This document shows positions 1 through 6,308 of a stretch of 12,752 nucleotides of DNA, in pieces. The notes below the pieces were generated by a model. The model searched no databases and was not told the DNA's origin. It saw only the letters and a program-made list of their open reading frames with translations. This DNA is from Moraxella equi. Its GTDB lineage: Bacteria > Pseudomonadota > Gammaproteobacteria > Pseudomonadales > Moraxellaceae. The stretch spans positions 1 through 12,752 of the forward strand of contig NZ_MXAP01000094.1 in assembly GCF_002027555.1 (NCBI RefSeq). Direction: 5' to 3'. Position 1 is the first letter of the stretch. The number at the start of each line of letters is the position of its first letter. Position numbers and translations under genes: made by a program.

Positions 1-2
1 TT

Positions 3-21
3 GGGCGAATGTGATTCGCCC
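3..21. repeat. Intergenic hairpin repeat, copy 1 (GGGCGAAT/ATTCGCCC)
   Basis: Perfect 8-bp inverted repeat GGGCGAAT / ATTCGCCC with a 3-nt GTG loop, followed by CCTAAATACC. Two imperfect relatives lie at 9352-9371 and 10268-10286, also between genes, and share the GGGC(G/A)AAT...CCC(C/T)TA(C)A layout. This points to a dispersed REP-like or MITE-like family rather than a single terminator. Copy 1 has no T-run after it. Confidence 0.7.
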
Positions 22-83
22 CTAAATACCAAAATGAATTAAAGTTAAAATTTTATTTTACCTTTTTAAAACCCCCCATTTAA

Positions 84-92
84 TGATAAAAT
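84..92 (+). promoter_or_regulatory. Candidate extended -10 promoter for the DUF2272 lipoprotein gene
   Basis: TGATAAAAT fits an extended -10 (TGn plus TAAAAT, five of six to TATAAT). A weak -35-like TTTTAA lies at 64-69 with a 17-nt spacer. Transcription would start near 99, leaving a leader of about 22 nt. No clear Shine-Dalgarno sequence precedes the ATG at 121. The call is by eye only. Confidence 0.35.
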
Positions 93-120
93 AAATTTCC
101 TTTTAAATAAATATAACGCC

Positions 121-1002
121 ATGCCAAAACTTCTACCCCTACTCTGCACCGCCTTAGTCCTATCCGCTTGCGTGAGTACGCACGCCCCACAGGGTAATCC
201 ACAAGGCAATTTGTGGCAATCGCCCATGCCCACATTTGCCCCACACACTCCAAAAGCCGAACGTATCGCCCAGATCGCCCTGCGTGAACACAAGGCATGG
301 GGCGAGCCGTTTATCACCACAAACGGACAAATCGCCAAATACAGTCATTACGAATCCGAAAACGCACGCCTGACAGACGGCTCACGAGCGTGGGAGCGTG
401 TGGTGGCGTATTGGCGTGATAGTGGGGCGTTGGCACGGCTTGATAGGGCGTTGCCTTATGAGCGTTGCGACAAGGCGGACAGGGGCGAGAACGCCAGCAC
501 CAACATTTGCCGAGCCTTTGTGAGTGATGTGGCATGGTCGGCAGGCTTTGTGTCGTATGTGATGAGACAGGCGGACGTGGATTTTTATGTGTCGCCACGC
601 CATTTTGATTATATCGCCAAATCTTGGCAGGGCGTGGGCGATTATCGCACGAAAGACCCCAAAACGCACCTCCTAAAACAGGGCGATATGTTGTGCTATG
701 TGCGAAGTTATGGGCGTGAGCTGATTGGTAGTTATCAGGATTTGGACGAGTATTTGGCAAAGAGTGGACGTGGCTTGCCTGCTCATTGTGATATTGTGGT
801 TAAGACTGATAAGGAAAATCGTGAGATTTGGCTCATCGGCGGTAATGTGCTGCATACCGTCATGCTACGCAAAATGCCTATGGACGATGACGGCAAGGCG
901 ATATTGCCCGCCCCAAGCGAGATAGAATGTAGCCCCAATCATGAAACGGCGTGTAACTTTAATCGGCAAAATTGGGTGGTGGCGTTGGTGTTGCAGGAGT
1001 AA
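121..1002 (+). CDS. DUF2272 domain-containing lipoprotein
   Basis: A 293-aa predicted lipoprotein. Residues 1-16 form a short hydrophobic signal ending in lipobox L14-S-A-C17, so lipidation at Cys17 and anchoring in the inner or outer membrane are expected. The body resembles the DUF2272 family, whose members are often thought to have an NlpC/P60-like cysteine-peptidase fold. Visible family features are the CRAFVSDVAWSAGFVSYVMR stretch at 130-149, a GD(M/L)LCY motif at 188-193 and HCDIVV at 222-227. The residue in the WSAGF motif is Ser, and Cys130 lies ten residues earlier, so peptidase activity cannot be assumed. The ATG at 121 is chosen because it gives a complete lipoprotein signal; no strong ribosome binding site is seen. 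The gene converges on the toxin gene with one base between the stop codons. Family call fairly sure, biochemical role unknown. Confidence 0.8.
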   Translation: MPKLLPLLCTALVLSACVSTHAPQGNPQGNLWQSPMPTFAPHTPKAERIAQIALREHKAWGEPFITTNGQIAKYSHYESENARLTDGSRAWERVVAYWRDSGALARLDRALPYERCDKADRGENASTNICRAFVSDVAWSAGFVSYVMRQADVDFYVSPRHFDYIAKSWQGVGDYRTKDPKTHLLKQGDMLCYVRSYGRELIGSYQDLDEYLAKSGRGLPAHCDIVVKTDKENREIWLIGGNVLHTVMLRKMPMDDDGKAILPAPSEIECSPNHETACNFNRQNWVVALVLQE

Positions 1003-1003
1003 A

Positions 1004-1477
1004 TCAGGGAATGAGTTTGGTTTCCATAGCAAATCTTAAAGGTGTATTGGTTCTGATAAATCCCAATCTTTCATAATAAGTTGCCAAATTATCATCTTTT
1101 GCATCAATAATTGCAAAAGCAATACCAGCATCAAAACTTAGTGTTTTGATTTTATTTAAAGCATGAGACAATAAAATTTTTGAAAAACCTTGACCTTGAT
1201 AAGATTTATCTACGCCAATTCGCCCAATCAACATTGCAGGAATTTTATTGGGATAGCCTTTTAAAGATAATTCCACATCAATTGCCGATAAAGTATAAAA
1301 GCCAATAATTGTGGACGGCTTATTTTTATCAATCAAAACATGAATTTGGGCAATATTCTTTTTGATATGTTGATTGGCGATTGCTTTAAGGTAAGCATTA
1401 ATATCAGGGTGATTGCAATCAAATGATTTCTTATCATGATTTTTATTTAGCCTTTCAAATGCCAACATATCAAGCAT
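1004..1477 (-). CDS. GNAT-family acetyltransferase toxin of a type II TA module (TacT/AtaT-like)
   Basis: A 157-aa single-domain GNAT protein. It has the N-terminal FDC motif (19-21) typical of TA-linked acetyltransferases, the core strand IGRIGVD (84-90), the acetyl-CoA pyrophosphate loop QGQGFSK (94-100), and the C-terminal YYERLGF (134-140) in which a Tyr serves as catalytic acid in TacT. Known relatives acetylate the amino group of charged tRNA and stop translation; that this one does so is inferred. The ATG at 1477 lies inside the end of the antitoxin gene (8-nt overlap) and has an AGGA ribosome site 8 nt upstream, supporting translational coupling. An internal Met4 is a less likely start. 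All core GNAT motifs are present, so the toxin looks intact. The stop is one base from the stop of the convergent lipoprotein gene. Confidence 0.85.
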   Translation of the reverse strand: MLDMLAFERLNKNHDKKSFDCNHPDINAYLKAIANQHIKKNIAQIHVLIDKNKPSTIIGFYTLSAIDVELSLKGYPNKIPAMLIGRIGVDKSYQGQGFSKILLSHALNKIKTLSFDAGIAFAIIDAKDDNLATYYERLGFIRTNTPLRFAMETKLIP

Positions 1478-1754
1478 TGGTATTATCCTTGATATTATTG
1501 CTTAAAGAAAGCAATGAGATTAATTCGTCATTGGGCTTTCTGTCATTTTCCAATAACATCATGAGTTTTTTGCTATCAGTTTCATCTGGTTGCCATGTGT
1601 GTTTTTGGGCGGTATTGACCAAATTAAGAGATTTTTCATACATGGTACTTAAAATAAAATGACTGACACTCACGCCCATAAGCTGACTGGCTTGTTCAAT
1701 CATGGCTTTGGCATGGGGGGTGGCTCGTAAACTAATACGTTCGGTAGCTTGCAT
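1470..1754 (-). CDS. DUF1778 ribbon-helix-helix antitoxin
   Basis: A 94-aa protein whose first half matches the DUF1778 pattern: ERISLRATP at 5-13 (the DNA-binding beta strand of a ribbon-helix-helix fold), followed by an AKAMIEQASQLMGVSVSHFI helix-turn-helix stretch. The C-terminal half (about 50-94) is charged and polar, as in antitoxins whose tail wraps around and neutralises the GNAT partner. It is the first gene of a two-gene operon and overlaps the toxin gene by 8 nt. The ATG at 1754 has a good AAGGA ribosome site about 7-8 nt upstream. In this family the antitoxin or the complex represses its own promoter; a TATAAT box lies just upstream at 1790-1795. The TA assignment rests on both families occurring together, which is a well-known arrangement. 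Confidence 0.88.
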   Translation of the reverse strand: MQATERISLRATPHAKAMIEQASQLMGVSVSHFILSTMYEKSLNLVNTAQKHTWQPDETDSKKLMMLLENDRKPNDELISLLSLSNNIKDNTNA

Positions 1755-1789
1755 ATCTTTTTCCTTTGTGTGCCGTTAAGGTGTACATT

Positions 1790-1795
1790 ATTATA
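1790..1795 (-). promoter_or_regulatory. -10 box of the TA operon promoter
   Basis: Perfect TATAAT on the minus strand, 36 nt before the antitoxin start codon. The predicted start of transcription (near 1783) falls on a small TGTACA palindrome at 1782-1787, a possible part of the operator used for autoregulation. No good -35 is seen (TTCTTA-like at 17 nt spacing). Confidence 0.5.
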
Positions 1796-1848
1796 ACATG
1801 GTTTTTATAAATTAAGAAAATTTTTATAAATAAAACCCCAAAAAACAT

Positions 1849-1878
1849 TTGCCCAAACCCCCAATCTTCATGTATCAT
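1849..1878 (+). promoter_or_regulatory. Weak candidate promoter for pheA
   Basis: TTGCCC (1849-1854) and TATCAT (1873-1878) are separated by 18 nt and lie about 30 nt before the pheA start. Both boxes match only partly. No leader peptide rich in Phe codons and no attenuator hairpin were seen between 1880 and 1910. Confidence 0.3.
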
Positions 1879-1910
1879 TAACCTATTTTTAGCACAAAAA
1901 AAGGGCAGAC

Positions 1911-3023
1911 ATGAGCAAGCAAACCCCCAAAGCCAACCTAGATACCAACCAAATCACCGATTTGCGTGGCAAGATTGACAGTATTGATGAACAAATTCAA
2001 CGACTTATCAACGAGCGAGCCAGCATCGCCCAGCAGGTCGCGATTGCCAAAAAGAACCACGAGAATCACCCCATTTTTTATCGCCCCGAACGTGAAGCCC
2101 AAGTGCTAAAAGCAGTCATGGCTCGCAACACAGGCCCCCTATCGGGTGAGAAAATGGCACGCCTGTTTCGGGAGATTATGTCGGTGTGTTTGGAGCTTGA
2201 AGCCCCACAAAAGGTCGCCTTTTTGGGGCCTGTTGGTACGTTTACCCATGCCGCCGCCCTAAAACATTTTGGTAAGGCAGCAACCACCGTACCGCTTGCC
2301 ACGATTACCGATGTCTTTCGTGAAGTGGAGGCAGGCTCTGCCATGTATGGCGTTGTCCCTGTGGAGAACTCGTCTGAGGGCGTGGTCAATCATACGTTGG
2401 ATGCATTTTTGGGGTCAAGCCTAAAAATCATCGGTGAGGTGGAACTGCCCATTCATCATAACTTCCTAGTCGCCGAACACACCAAAGTGGACAGCCTAAG
2501 TCGCATTTATAGCCATCAGCAGTCGCTTGCTCAGTGCCGTCATTGGCTTGATGTCAATTTCCCTAATGTGGAACGGGTGGCGGTATCATCTAATGGCGAA
2601 GCCGCCAAACGCCTACAAAACGAATGGCACTCAGCAGCGATTGCAGGCGATGTGGCGGTGGCAGAATATGGCTTGCACAAACTTTATGAAAACATTGAAG
2701 ACAACCCCAACAACACCACCCGCTTTTTAATCATCGGACACGAAACCGTTGCCCCAAGCGGTCAAGACAAAACGTCCATCGTCGTGTCAAGTCCAGACCG
2801 TGCGGGGGCGTTGATTGAGCTACTAGAACCTCTAAAAAAACATGGCGTATCCATGACGAGCATTGAGACCCGTCCAGAGCGTCCAAACAAATGGGCATAT
2901 GTGTTCTTTATTGATATGGTAGGACACATCAATGATGAGAATGTCAAAAATGCCATTGACGACATCGCCAAAATCGCCAAAGACGTGCGAGTGTTAGGGT
3001 CATATCCAAAGGCGGTGATTTGA
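1911..3023 (+). CDS. pheA: Bifunctional chorismate mutase / prephenate dehydratase (P-protein)
   Basis: A 370-aa cytoplasmic enzyme that converts chorismate to prephenate and then to phenylpyruvate, the keto acid precursor of phenylalanine. Three domains are visible. An AroQ-type chorismate mutase spans about 14-95 (RGKIDSIDEQI, the ERASIA helix, FYRPERE at 56-62). A prephenate dehydratase spans about 101-275, with GPVGTFT at 106-112, VPVENSSEG at 149-157, SHQQSLAQC near 201-209 and the catalytic-site NTTRF at 268-272. A C-terminal ACT regulatory domain spans about 287-365, with the GAL motif (299-301) and an ETRP version (319-322) of the ESRP motif that binds phenylalanine, so feedback inhibition is likely. 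Length is normal for the family. A weak GGG precedes the ATG by 6 nt. The next gene starts on the last base of the stop codon. In pseudomonad relatives pheA lies in an aromatic supraoperon; here hisC is missing and a DUF924 gene follows instead. Confidence 0.96.
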   Translation: MSKQTPKANLDTNQITDLRGKIDSIDEQIQRLINERASIAQQVAIAKKNHENHPIFYRPEREAQVLKAVMARNTGPLSGEKMARLFREIMSVCLELEAPQKVAFLGPVGTFTHAAALKHFGKAATTVPLATITDVFREVEAGSAMYGVVPVENSSEGVVNHTLDAFLGSSLKIIGEVELPIHHNFLVAEHTKVDSLSRIYSHQQSLAQCRHWLDVNFPNVERVAVSSNGEAAKRLQNEWHSAAIAGDVAVAEYGLHKLYENIEDNPNNTTRFLIIGHETVAPSGQDKTSIVVSSPDRAGALIELLEPLKKHGVSMTSIETRPERPNKWAYVFFIDMVGHINDENVKNAIDDIAKIAKDVRVLGSYPKAVI

Positions 3024-3568
3024 TGGATGATGTCGCAAAGGCGGTGCTTGATTTTTGGTTCTCTGACGATGCCAAGCCTTTTTGGTTTGCCAAAAGCGAT
3101 GAATTTGATACGCTGTTAAAGTCTAAATTTTCAGAACTGCTCATCAAGGCAGGTCTTGGCGAATGTTATGAGTGGCGAGATACAGTACAAGGGCGATTGG
3201 CGGAAATCATCGTCCTTGACCAATTCTCTCGCAATATTTATAGAAATACGCCAAAATCCTTTGCCCAAGATGGTATGGCGATTGTCTTAGCTCAAGAATT
3301 GATTGTGCAAAAAGAATTTGCTCAATTGTCAGTCAGCGAACGCAATTTTGCCTTATTGCCTTTTATGCATTCAGAGTCTAAACTTATTCACGAACAAGCT
3401 GTACCGTTATTTGAAAAATTCAGCGATAACACTACCTTGGATTTTGAATTAAAGCACAAAGTGATTATTGATAAATTTGGGCGTTATCCACACCGCAATG
3501 AGATTTTGGGAAGAATTTCTACGCCTGATGAAATTGAATTTTTAAAACAGCCCAATTCATCTTTTTGA
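3023..3568 (+). CDS. DUF924 family protein
   Basis: A 181-aa protein of the DUF924 family (TPR-like helical fold, function unknown). Hallmark segments are VLDFWFSDD (8-16), LDQFSRNIYR (65-74), LLPFMHSES (111-119) and FGRYPHRNEILGR (152-164). Length matches the family. No signal peptide or membrane segment is seen, so it is probably cytoplasmic. The ATG at 3023 overlaps the pheA stop in a TGATG junction, which suggests translational coupling; a TTG three bases earlier (3020) is possible but less likely. Base composition is visibly more AT-rich than in pheA. Its link to phenylalanine synthesis is unproven; co-transcription with pheA is the only contextual clue. Confidence 0.88.
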   Translation: MDDVAKAVLDFWFSDDAKPFWFAKSDEFDTLLKSKFSELLIKAGLGECYEWRDTVQGRLAEIIVLDQFSRNIYRNTPKSFAQDGMAIVLAQELIVQKEFAQLSVSERNFALLPFMHSESKLIHEQAVPLFEKFSDNTTLDFELKHKVIIDKFGRYPHRNEILGRISTPDEIEFLKQPNSSF

Positions 3569-3615
3569 TTGGTATTCGTCAAAAATATTTATGAAATTAA
3601 AAAACCGCAAAAACT

Positions 3616-4536
3616 ATGTTTAACAATATTCTTATCATTGGCTTAGGCTTAATCGGCGGTAGTGTTTTACAGGGGATTATTGATAATCGCCTTGTTAATC
3701 ACTTGTATGCCATAGATTTTGATAAATCGGTTATTGATAACGCCATTAACAATAAGTTAATTGCAAATGGCGATGATGATTTACTCGCTTTGGCAGGGAC
3801 AGGTATATTAAAAGATTGTGAATGTATCATCATTGCTGTACCTGCTTTTGCGGTTAAAAATATATTATCGCAAATCAAAACCGCCATTGATGATAAACTA
3901 TTGCCAAACGATATCATCATCAGCGATACCGCCAGCACCAAAGGTAATATTTTAAAGGACGCCCACGATATTTTTGGCGAATTACCGCCCAATTTGGTTT
4001 TGGCTCACCCCATTGCAGGGGCGGAAAAGTCGGGCTTTATGGCAAGAAATGGCGAGTTATTTAAAGCTCATAAGCTCATCATTTGTCCACACGCATTTAA
4101 TAATCAAACAATGGTGGATAAAATCGCCACGCTTTGGCAAGCACTTGGGGCAAGCGTGGATTTTATGAGCTGTGATAAACACGATGAAGTGCTGGCATTA
4201 ACCAGTCATTTACCGCATTTATTGTCCTATGCTTTGACTTATCAGCTTGCCAAAGATGAAGAAAGTCTCAATATTTTTCGCTATGCGGGCGGTGGTTTTC
4301 GGGATTTTAGCCGTATTTCGGCAAGCTCGCCAATTATGTGGCACGACATATTTTTGGCAAATAAACAGGCGGTATTAAAGGGTTTGGAAAATTATCAAAC
4401 TATCCTAAACGAATTAAAATCCGCCATTGAAAATGATAGTTCTGATGATTTATTAAAAACTTTTGAAATTGCCAAAAACGCTCGGGAACATTTTGGGCGG
4501 TTGCTTATTGAGAAAGAGAAGTTGAAAAATTTATAA
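3616..4536 (+). CDS. tyrA: Prephenate/arogenate dehydrogenase
   Basis: A 306-aa NAD(P)-dependent enzyme that oxidatively decarboxylates prephenate (or arogenate) in tyrosine synthesis. An N-terminal Rossmann fold has GLGLIGGS at 9-16 and Asp34 after the second strand, which favours NAD over NADP in this fold. The catalytic region shows SDTASTKG (103-110) and HPIAGAEKSG (131-140) with the conserved His131. The helical C-terminal half has TSHLPHLLSYAL (196-207) and GGGFRDFSRI (225-234). No chorismate mutase or ACT domain is attached. In many Pseudomonadales TyrA is fused at its C-terminus to the EPSP synthase; here the protein ends at residue 306, and aroA begins about 1.85 kb later beyond an accessory block. 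The gene is AT-richer than pheA and aroA. No Shine-Dalgarno sequence is obvious before the ATG; it follows the DUF924 stop by 47 nt. Confidence 0.94.
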   Translation: MFNNILIIGLGLIGGSVLQGIIDNRLVNHLYAIDFDKSVIDNAINNKLIANGDDDLLALAGTGILKDCECIIIAVPAFAVKNILSQIKTAIDDKLLPNDIIISDTASTKGNILKDAHDIFGELPPNLVLAHPIAGAEKSGFMARNGELFKAHKLIICPHAFNNQTMVDKIATLWQALGASVDFMSCDKHDEVLALTSHLPHLLSYALTYQLAKDEESLNIFRYAGGGFRDFSRISASSPIMWHDIFLANKQAVLKGLENYQTILNELKSAIENDSSDDLLKTFEIAKNAREHFGRLLIEKEKLKNL

Positions 4537-4538
4537 AA

Positions 4539-4567
4539 TGGTGTGTGTAAGGTGCGTATTACGCACC
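4539..4567 (+). repeat. Left edge repeat of the accessory block (imperfect terminal inverted repeat)
   Basis: Starting three bases after the tyrA stop, this segment has GTAAGGTGC at 4547-4555 and TACGCACC at 4560-4567. The same two motifs occur in inverted order at the other end (6309-6316 and 6335-6343). Adding the flank TGGTGTGT, 14 of 17 terminal bases pair with the right edge. The core GGTGCGTA-T-TACGCACC (4551-4567) is also a perfect palindrome, and a further GGTGCGTA lies at 4582-4589. No T-run follows on either strand, so it is not a clear terminator. Confidence 0.55.
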
Positions 4568-4687
4568 AAATATTAAAAAATGGTGCGTAATAAAAAAATT
4601 ACTTTTAAACTTATTTTTCACATAATTTGCACCAATACTAGCAAAAACAAATATCACAATAAGTTTAATGATTGTCATAATGTCCAT
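4559..4687 (-). CDS. Small single-pass membrane protein, 42 aa (hypothetical)
   Basis: A short reading frame that starts 8 nt after the stop of the 66-aa gene and encodes 42 residues, beginning MDIMTIIKLIVIFVFASIGA. Residues about 5-23 form one hydrophobic segment, followed by a basic stretch KNKFK, so a single membrane helix with a positively charged inner side is plausible. The ribosome site is weak (GTGAG about 7 nt before the ATG). The last codons run through the edge repeats (GGTGCGTA at 4582-4589 and TACGCACC at 4560-4567), so the C-terminus may have been created or changed by the repeat. It matches nothing I recognise. It may be a genuine small operon member or a remnant. Confidence 0.45.
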   Translation of the reverse strand: MDIMTIIKLIVIFVFASIGANYVKNKFKSNFFITHHFLIFGA

Positions 4688-4695
4688 AAATAAAC

Positions 4696-4896
4696 TCACT
4701 TTTTAGTTGAATTAAAAATAGCATTGCCAATATACAACAAAAAGCAGTACAATAAAAATGCTCCAAAAATATCAATCATTCCAGATGAAATCATTCCACG
4801 ACTGAGCATTTGTACTGCGTTTGGATTTAAAATAATTGCTAATACTAAGGATATGATAGGTATCCAAATTGGAAATTTTTTACGATTGTTTGACAT
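4696..4896 (-). CDS. Small two-helix membrane protein, 66 aa (hypothetical)
   Basis: The protein begins MSNNRKKFPIWIPIISLVLA. A basic N-terminus is followed by two hydrophobic segments (about 9-23 and 40-61) and a short basic tail NSTKK, consistent with a helical hairpin in the inner membrane. The ATG at 4896 is preferred over an upstream in-frame ATG at 4938 because it has an AGGA ribosome site 8 nt upstream and lies just after the stop of the preceding 298-aa gene (10-nt gap), whereas the longer version would overlap that gene. Likely co-transcribed with its neighbours on both sides. No family is recognised. Candidates for such small proteins include holin-like, toxin-like or subunit roles, but the sequence gives no basis for choosing. 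Confidence 0.65.
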   Translation of the reverse strand: MSNNRKKFPIWIPIISLVLAIILNPNAVQMLSRGMISSGMIDIFGAFLLYCFLLYIGNAIFNSTKK

Positions 4897-4906
4897 TGGT
4901 AAAATC

Positions 4907-5803
4907 CTAATAACTACTCGGTAATAAATTATCGCCAATCATTTGTCTATATTTGACAGCGGAATTCCAAGGGGCAAGTATTTCATTTTTAAGGCTACCA
5001 GCTCTCATTTTTAGGTATGGGTCTATATCATCTTTGGTGTATATGAATTCTGCACCTAGTTTTTCCTTAGAAGCCTGCTCTAAGAAATTTTGATACATTT
5101 GCAGAAAAACGGGAATATAGTTTTGCTCAAAACCACGCTCGCTACGAAATTCATAATGTTTTTCGCAAAAGTCTAAGAATTGAATATAAAAATCGCCATT
5201 GTAAACTGCTTTCTTTTTGTTCCTTTGTTGTTCCAGTATATCCACATAAAAATTATATCTTTCTTGCAAAAAATTCTTTACAATAGCAATATTGCTTTCA
5301 TTGTGGCTTAATCCATAAATTTTTAAAATCAACTCAATCCACTTATTTTCAATACCTTTGGTAATATTTCGTCTTTTTTCTCTTAAATTTTCTATTTGTA
5401 TGGCTTCATTGGATTGTGTAATATTGTTTAAAACTTGACTGTCTCTATTTCTGTTCCTGCTGGGGTTGCTTGCTACGGCATAACGCATCATATCGGTAGG
5501 GTACATTTCGTATAGCGTGATACAATGTGTGAAAATAATTAGTTGAAAATAAGCAATTTCTAGTTCAAACGCATAACCCCAAGCATTTTTATCTTGGTTT
5601 GATGAGTAAAATCCATCGCTATTTACAATATTGATTGTTTCTTGATAGCTTTTGGATAGGCACTCTAATCCTAGTGCAATTTCTCTATTGTAATTATTGG
5701 CGTGGCTTAATTTTGAGCCTTGACTGTCTTGATTGTTTTGAGAAAATAGATAAAACAAAATAACAATACCTGCAAGACCGCCAAAAAATATAAGAACTTC
5801 CAC
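4907..5803 (-). CDS. Membrane-anchored protein of unknown function, 298 aa
   Basis: One N-terminal transmembrane helix (about residues 1-21, MEVLIFFGGLAGIVILFYLF) is followed by a polar region and a long mainly helical soluble domain rich in Asn, Glu, Lys and aromatic residues. The start is the GTG at 5803: a GGAGA ribosome site sits 6 nt before it, and a TATAAT box at 5836-5841 would place transcription start near 5828. A longer frame from a TTG at 5833 adds ten residues but has no ribosome site and would begin almost at the promoter. The domain has no motif I recognise; Cys residues and an Asn/Arg-rich stretch (near 112-127) are not diagnostic. It is the first gene of a three-gene run and is divergent from the XRE regulator, so control by that regulator is plausible. 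Function unknown. Confidence 0.75.
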   Translation of the reverse strand: MEVLIFFGGLAGIVILFYLFSQNNQDSQGSKLSHANNYNREIALGLECLSKSYQETINIVNSDGFYSSNQDKNAWGYAFELEIAYFQLIIFTHCITLYEMYPTDMMRYAVASNPSRNRNRDSQVLNNITQSNEAIQIENLREKRRNITKGIENKWIELILKIYGLSHNESNIAIVKNFLQERYNFYVDILEQQRNKKKAVYNGDFYIQFLDFCEKHYEFRSERGFEQNYIPVFLQMYQNFLEQASKEKLGAEFIYTKDDIDPYLKMRAGSLKNEILAPWNSAVKYRQMIGDNLLPSSY

Positions 5804-5835
5804 AAAAAATCTCCAAAAAATTTTGAATTTCAACT

Positions 5836-5841
5836 ATTATA
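5836..5841 (-). promoter_or_regulatory. -10 box for the membrane-protein operon
   Basis: Perfect TATAAT on the minus strand, 30 nt before the GTG start at 5803. No convincing -35 lies 16-18 nt upstream, so activation or relief by a regulator may be needed. The inverted repeat at 5881-5894 lies about 40 nt upstream of this box. Confidence 0.45.
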
Positions 5842-5880
5842 TGTTACAATAATTTATTTTATTTTTAAACCAACCTGCAC

Positions 5881-5894
5881 TTGTCATTTGACAA
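5881..5894. promoter_or_regulatory. Inverted-repeat operator candidate in the divergent intergenic region
   Basis: TTGTCA-TT-TGACAA, a perfect 6-bp inverted repeat with a 2-nt spacer, extending imperfectly outward (CACTTGTCA / TGACAACTG, eight of nine). Such short dyads are typical binding sites of XRE/Cro/CI-type repressors. Its right arm contains a perfect -35 hexamer TTGACA (5888-5893) facing the XRE gene, with TTAAAA (5912-5917) as a poor -10 at 18-nt spacing. Binding here would block the regulator's own promoter and could also affect the divergent operon. Confidence 0.55.
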
Positions 5895-5932
5895 CTGTGA
5901 GTGGTCTTTTGTTAAAAAATATGGGTATTTTT

Positions 5933-6298
5933 ATGATAAATGTTGAAACCATTCGTGAGTTAAGAGAGCAAAACGACTGGACGCAAGAGCAAATGGCGGA
6001 AAAATTAGGCATTACTAGAAATGGGTATGCCAAAATAGAAAGGGGCGAGAGTATGCCAAACTTGGAAAGATTAAATGACATAGCGACTTTATTTGGTGTT
6101 GAAATTAATGAATTATTGGATAATAAAAATTTTATTTGTCAAATTAGTGAAAATTATAGCAATAATTATTATAATAGCGACCAAAGTCTGGTTTCTGAAA
6201 TTAAAGAATTAAAGTTAATTATTTCTCATAAAGATGAATTACTTGCCCAAAAAGATAAAGAAATTGAATTATTAAGAAAACTTTTGGATAAAGTTTAA
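5933..6298 (+). CDS. XRE-family helix-turn-helix transcriptional regulator with C-terminal coiled coil
   Basis: A 121-aa protein. Residues about 7-61 form a Cro/CI-type HTH: IRELREQNDWTQEQMAEKLG, then ITRNGYAKIERGESMPNLERL, then a closing helix with FGVEINELL. A linker rich in Asn and Ser follows, and about 86-121 (EIKELKLIISHKDELLAQKDKEIELLRKLLDKV) reads as a heptad coiled coil, likely for dimerisation. The ATG at 5933 is chosen because it places the MINxxxIRELRE start in the usual family position and falls after the putative promoter (TTGACA at 5888-5893). In-frame starts at 5888 (TTG) and 5921 (ATG) overlap that promoter or lack a ribosome site. The gene is divergent from the membrane-protein operon and lies next to the inverted repeat at 5881-5894. 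It may act as a local repressor, but no target has been shown. Confidence 0.85.
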   Translation: MINVETIRELREQNDWTQEQMAEKLGITRNGYAKIERGESMPNLERLNDIATLFGVEINELLDNKNFICQISENYSNNYYNSDQSLVSEIKELKLIISHKDELLAQKDKEIELLRKLLDKV

Positions 6299-6308
6299 TT
6301 TTCTAAAC

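Noticed and set aside
314..760. Long minus-strand reading frame opposite the DUF2272 gene
   Set aside because: It lies entirely inside a well-supported gene, has low-complexity His/Pro-rich composition and no family signal; it is a shadow of the coding strand.
4551..4567. Palindrome GGTGCGTA-T-TACGCACC as an intrinsic terminator after tyrA
   Set aside because: The stem is good, but no T-run follows on either strand, and the motif recurs at the far edge of the block, which fits an edge repeat better.
5888..5932. Longer N-terminus of the XRE regulator from a TTG or from ATG 5921
   Set aside because: The TTG overlaps the operator and -35 box, the added residues do not fit the family's N-terminus, and no ribosome site supports either start.
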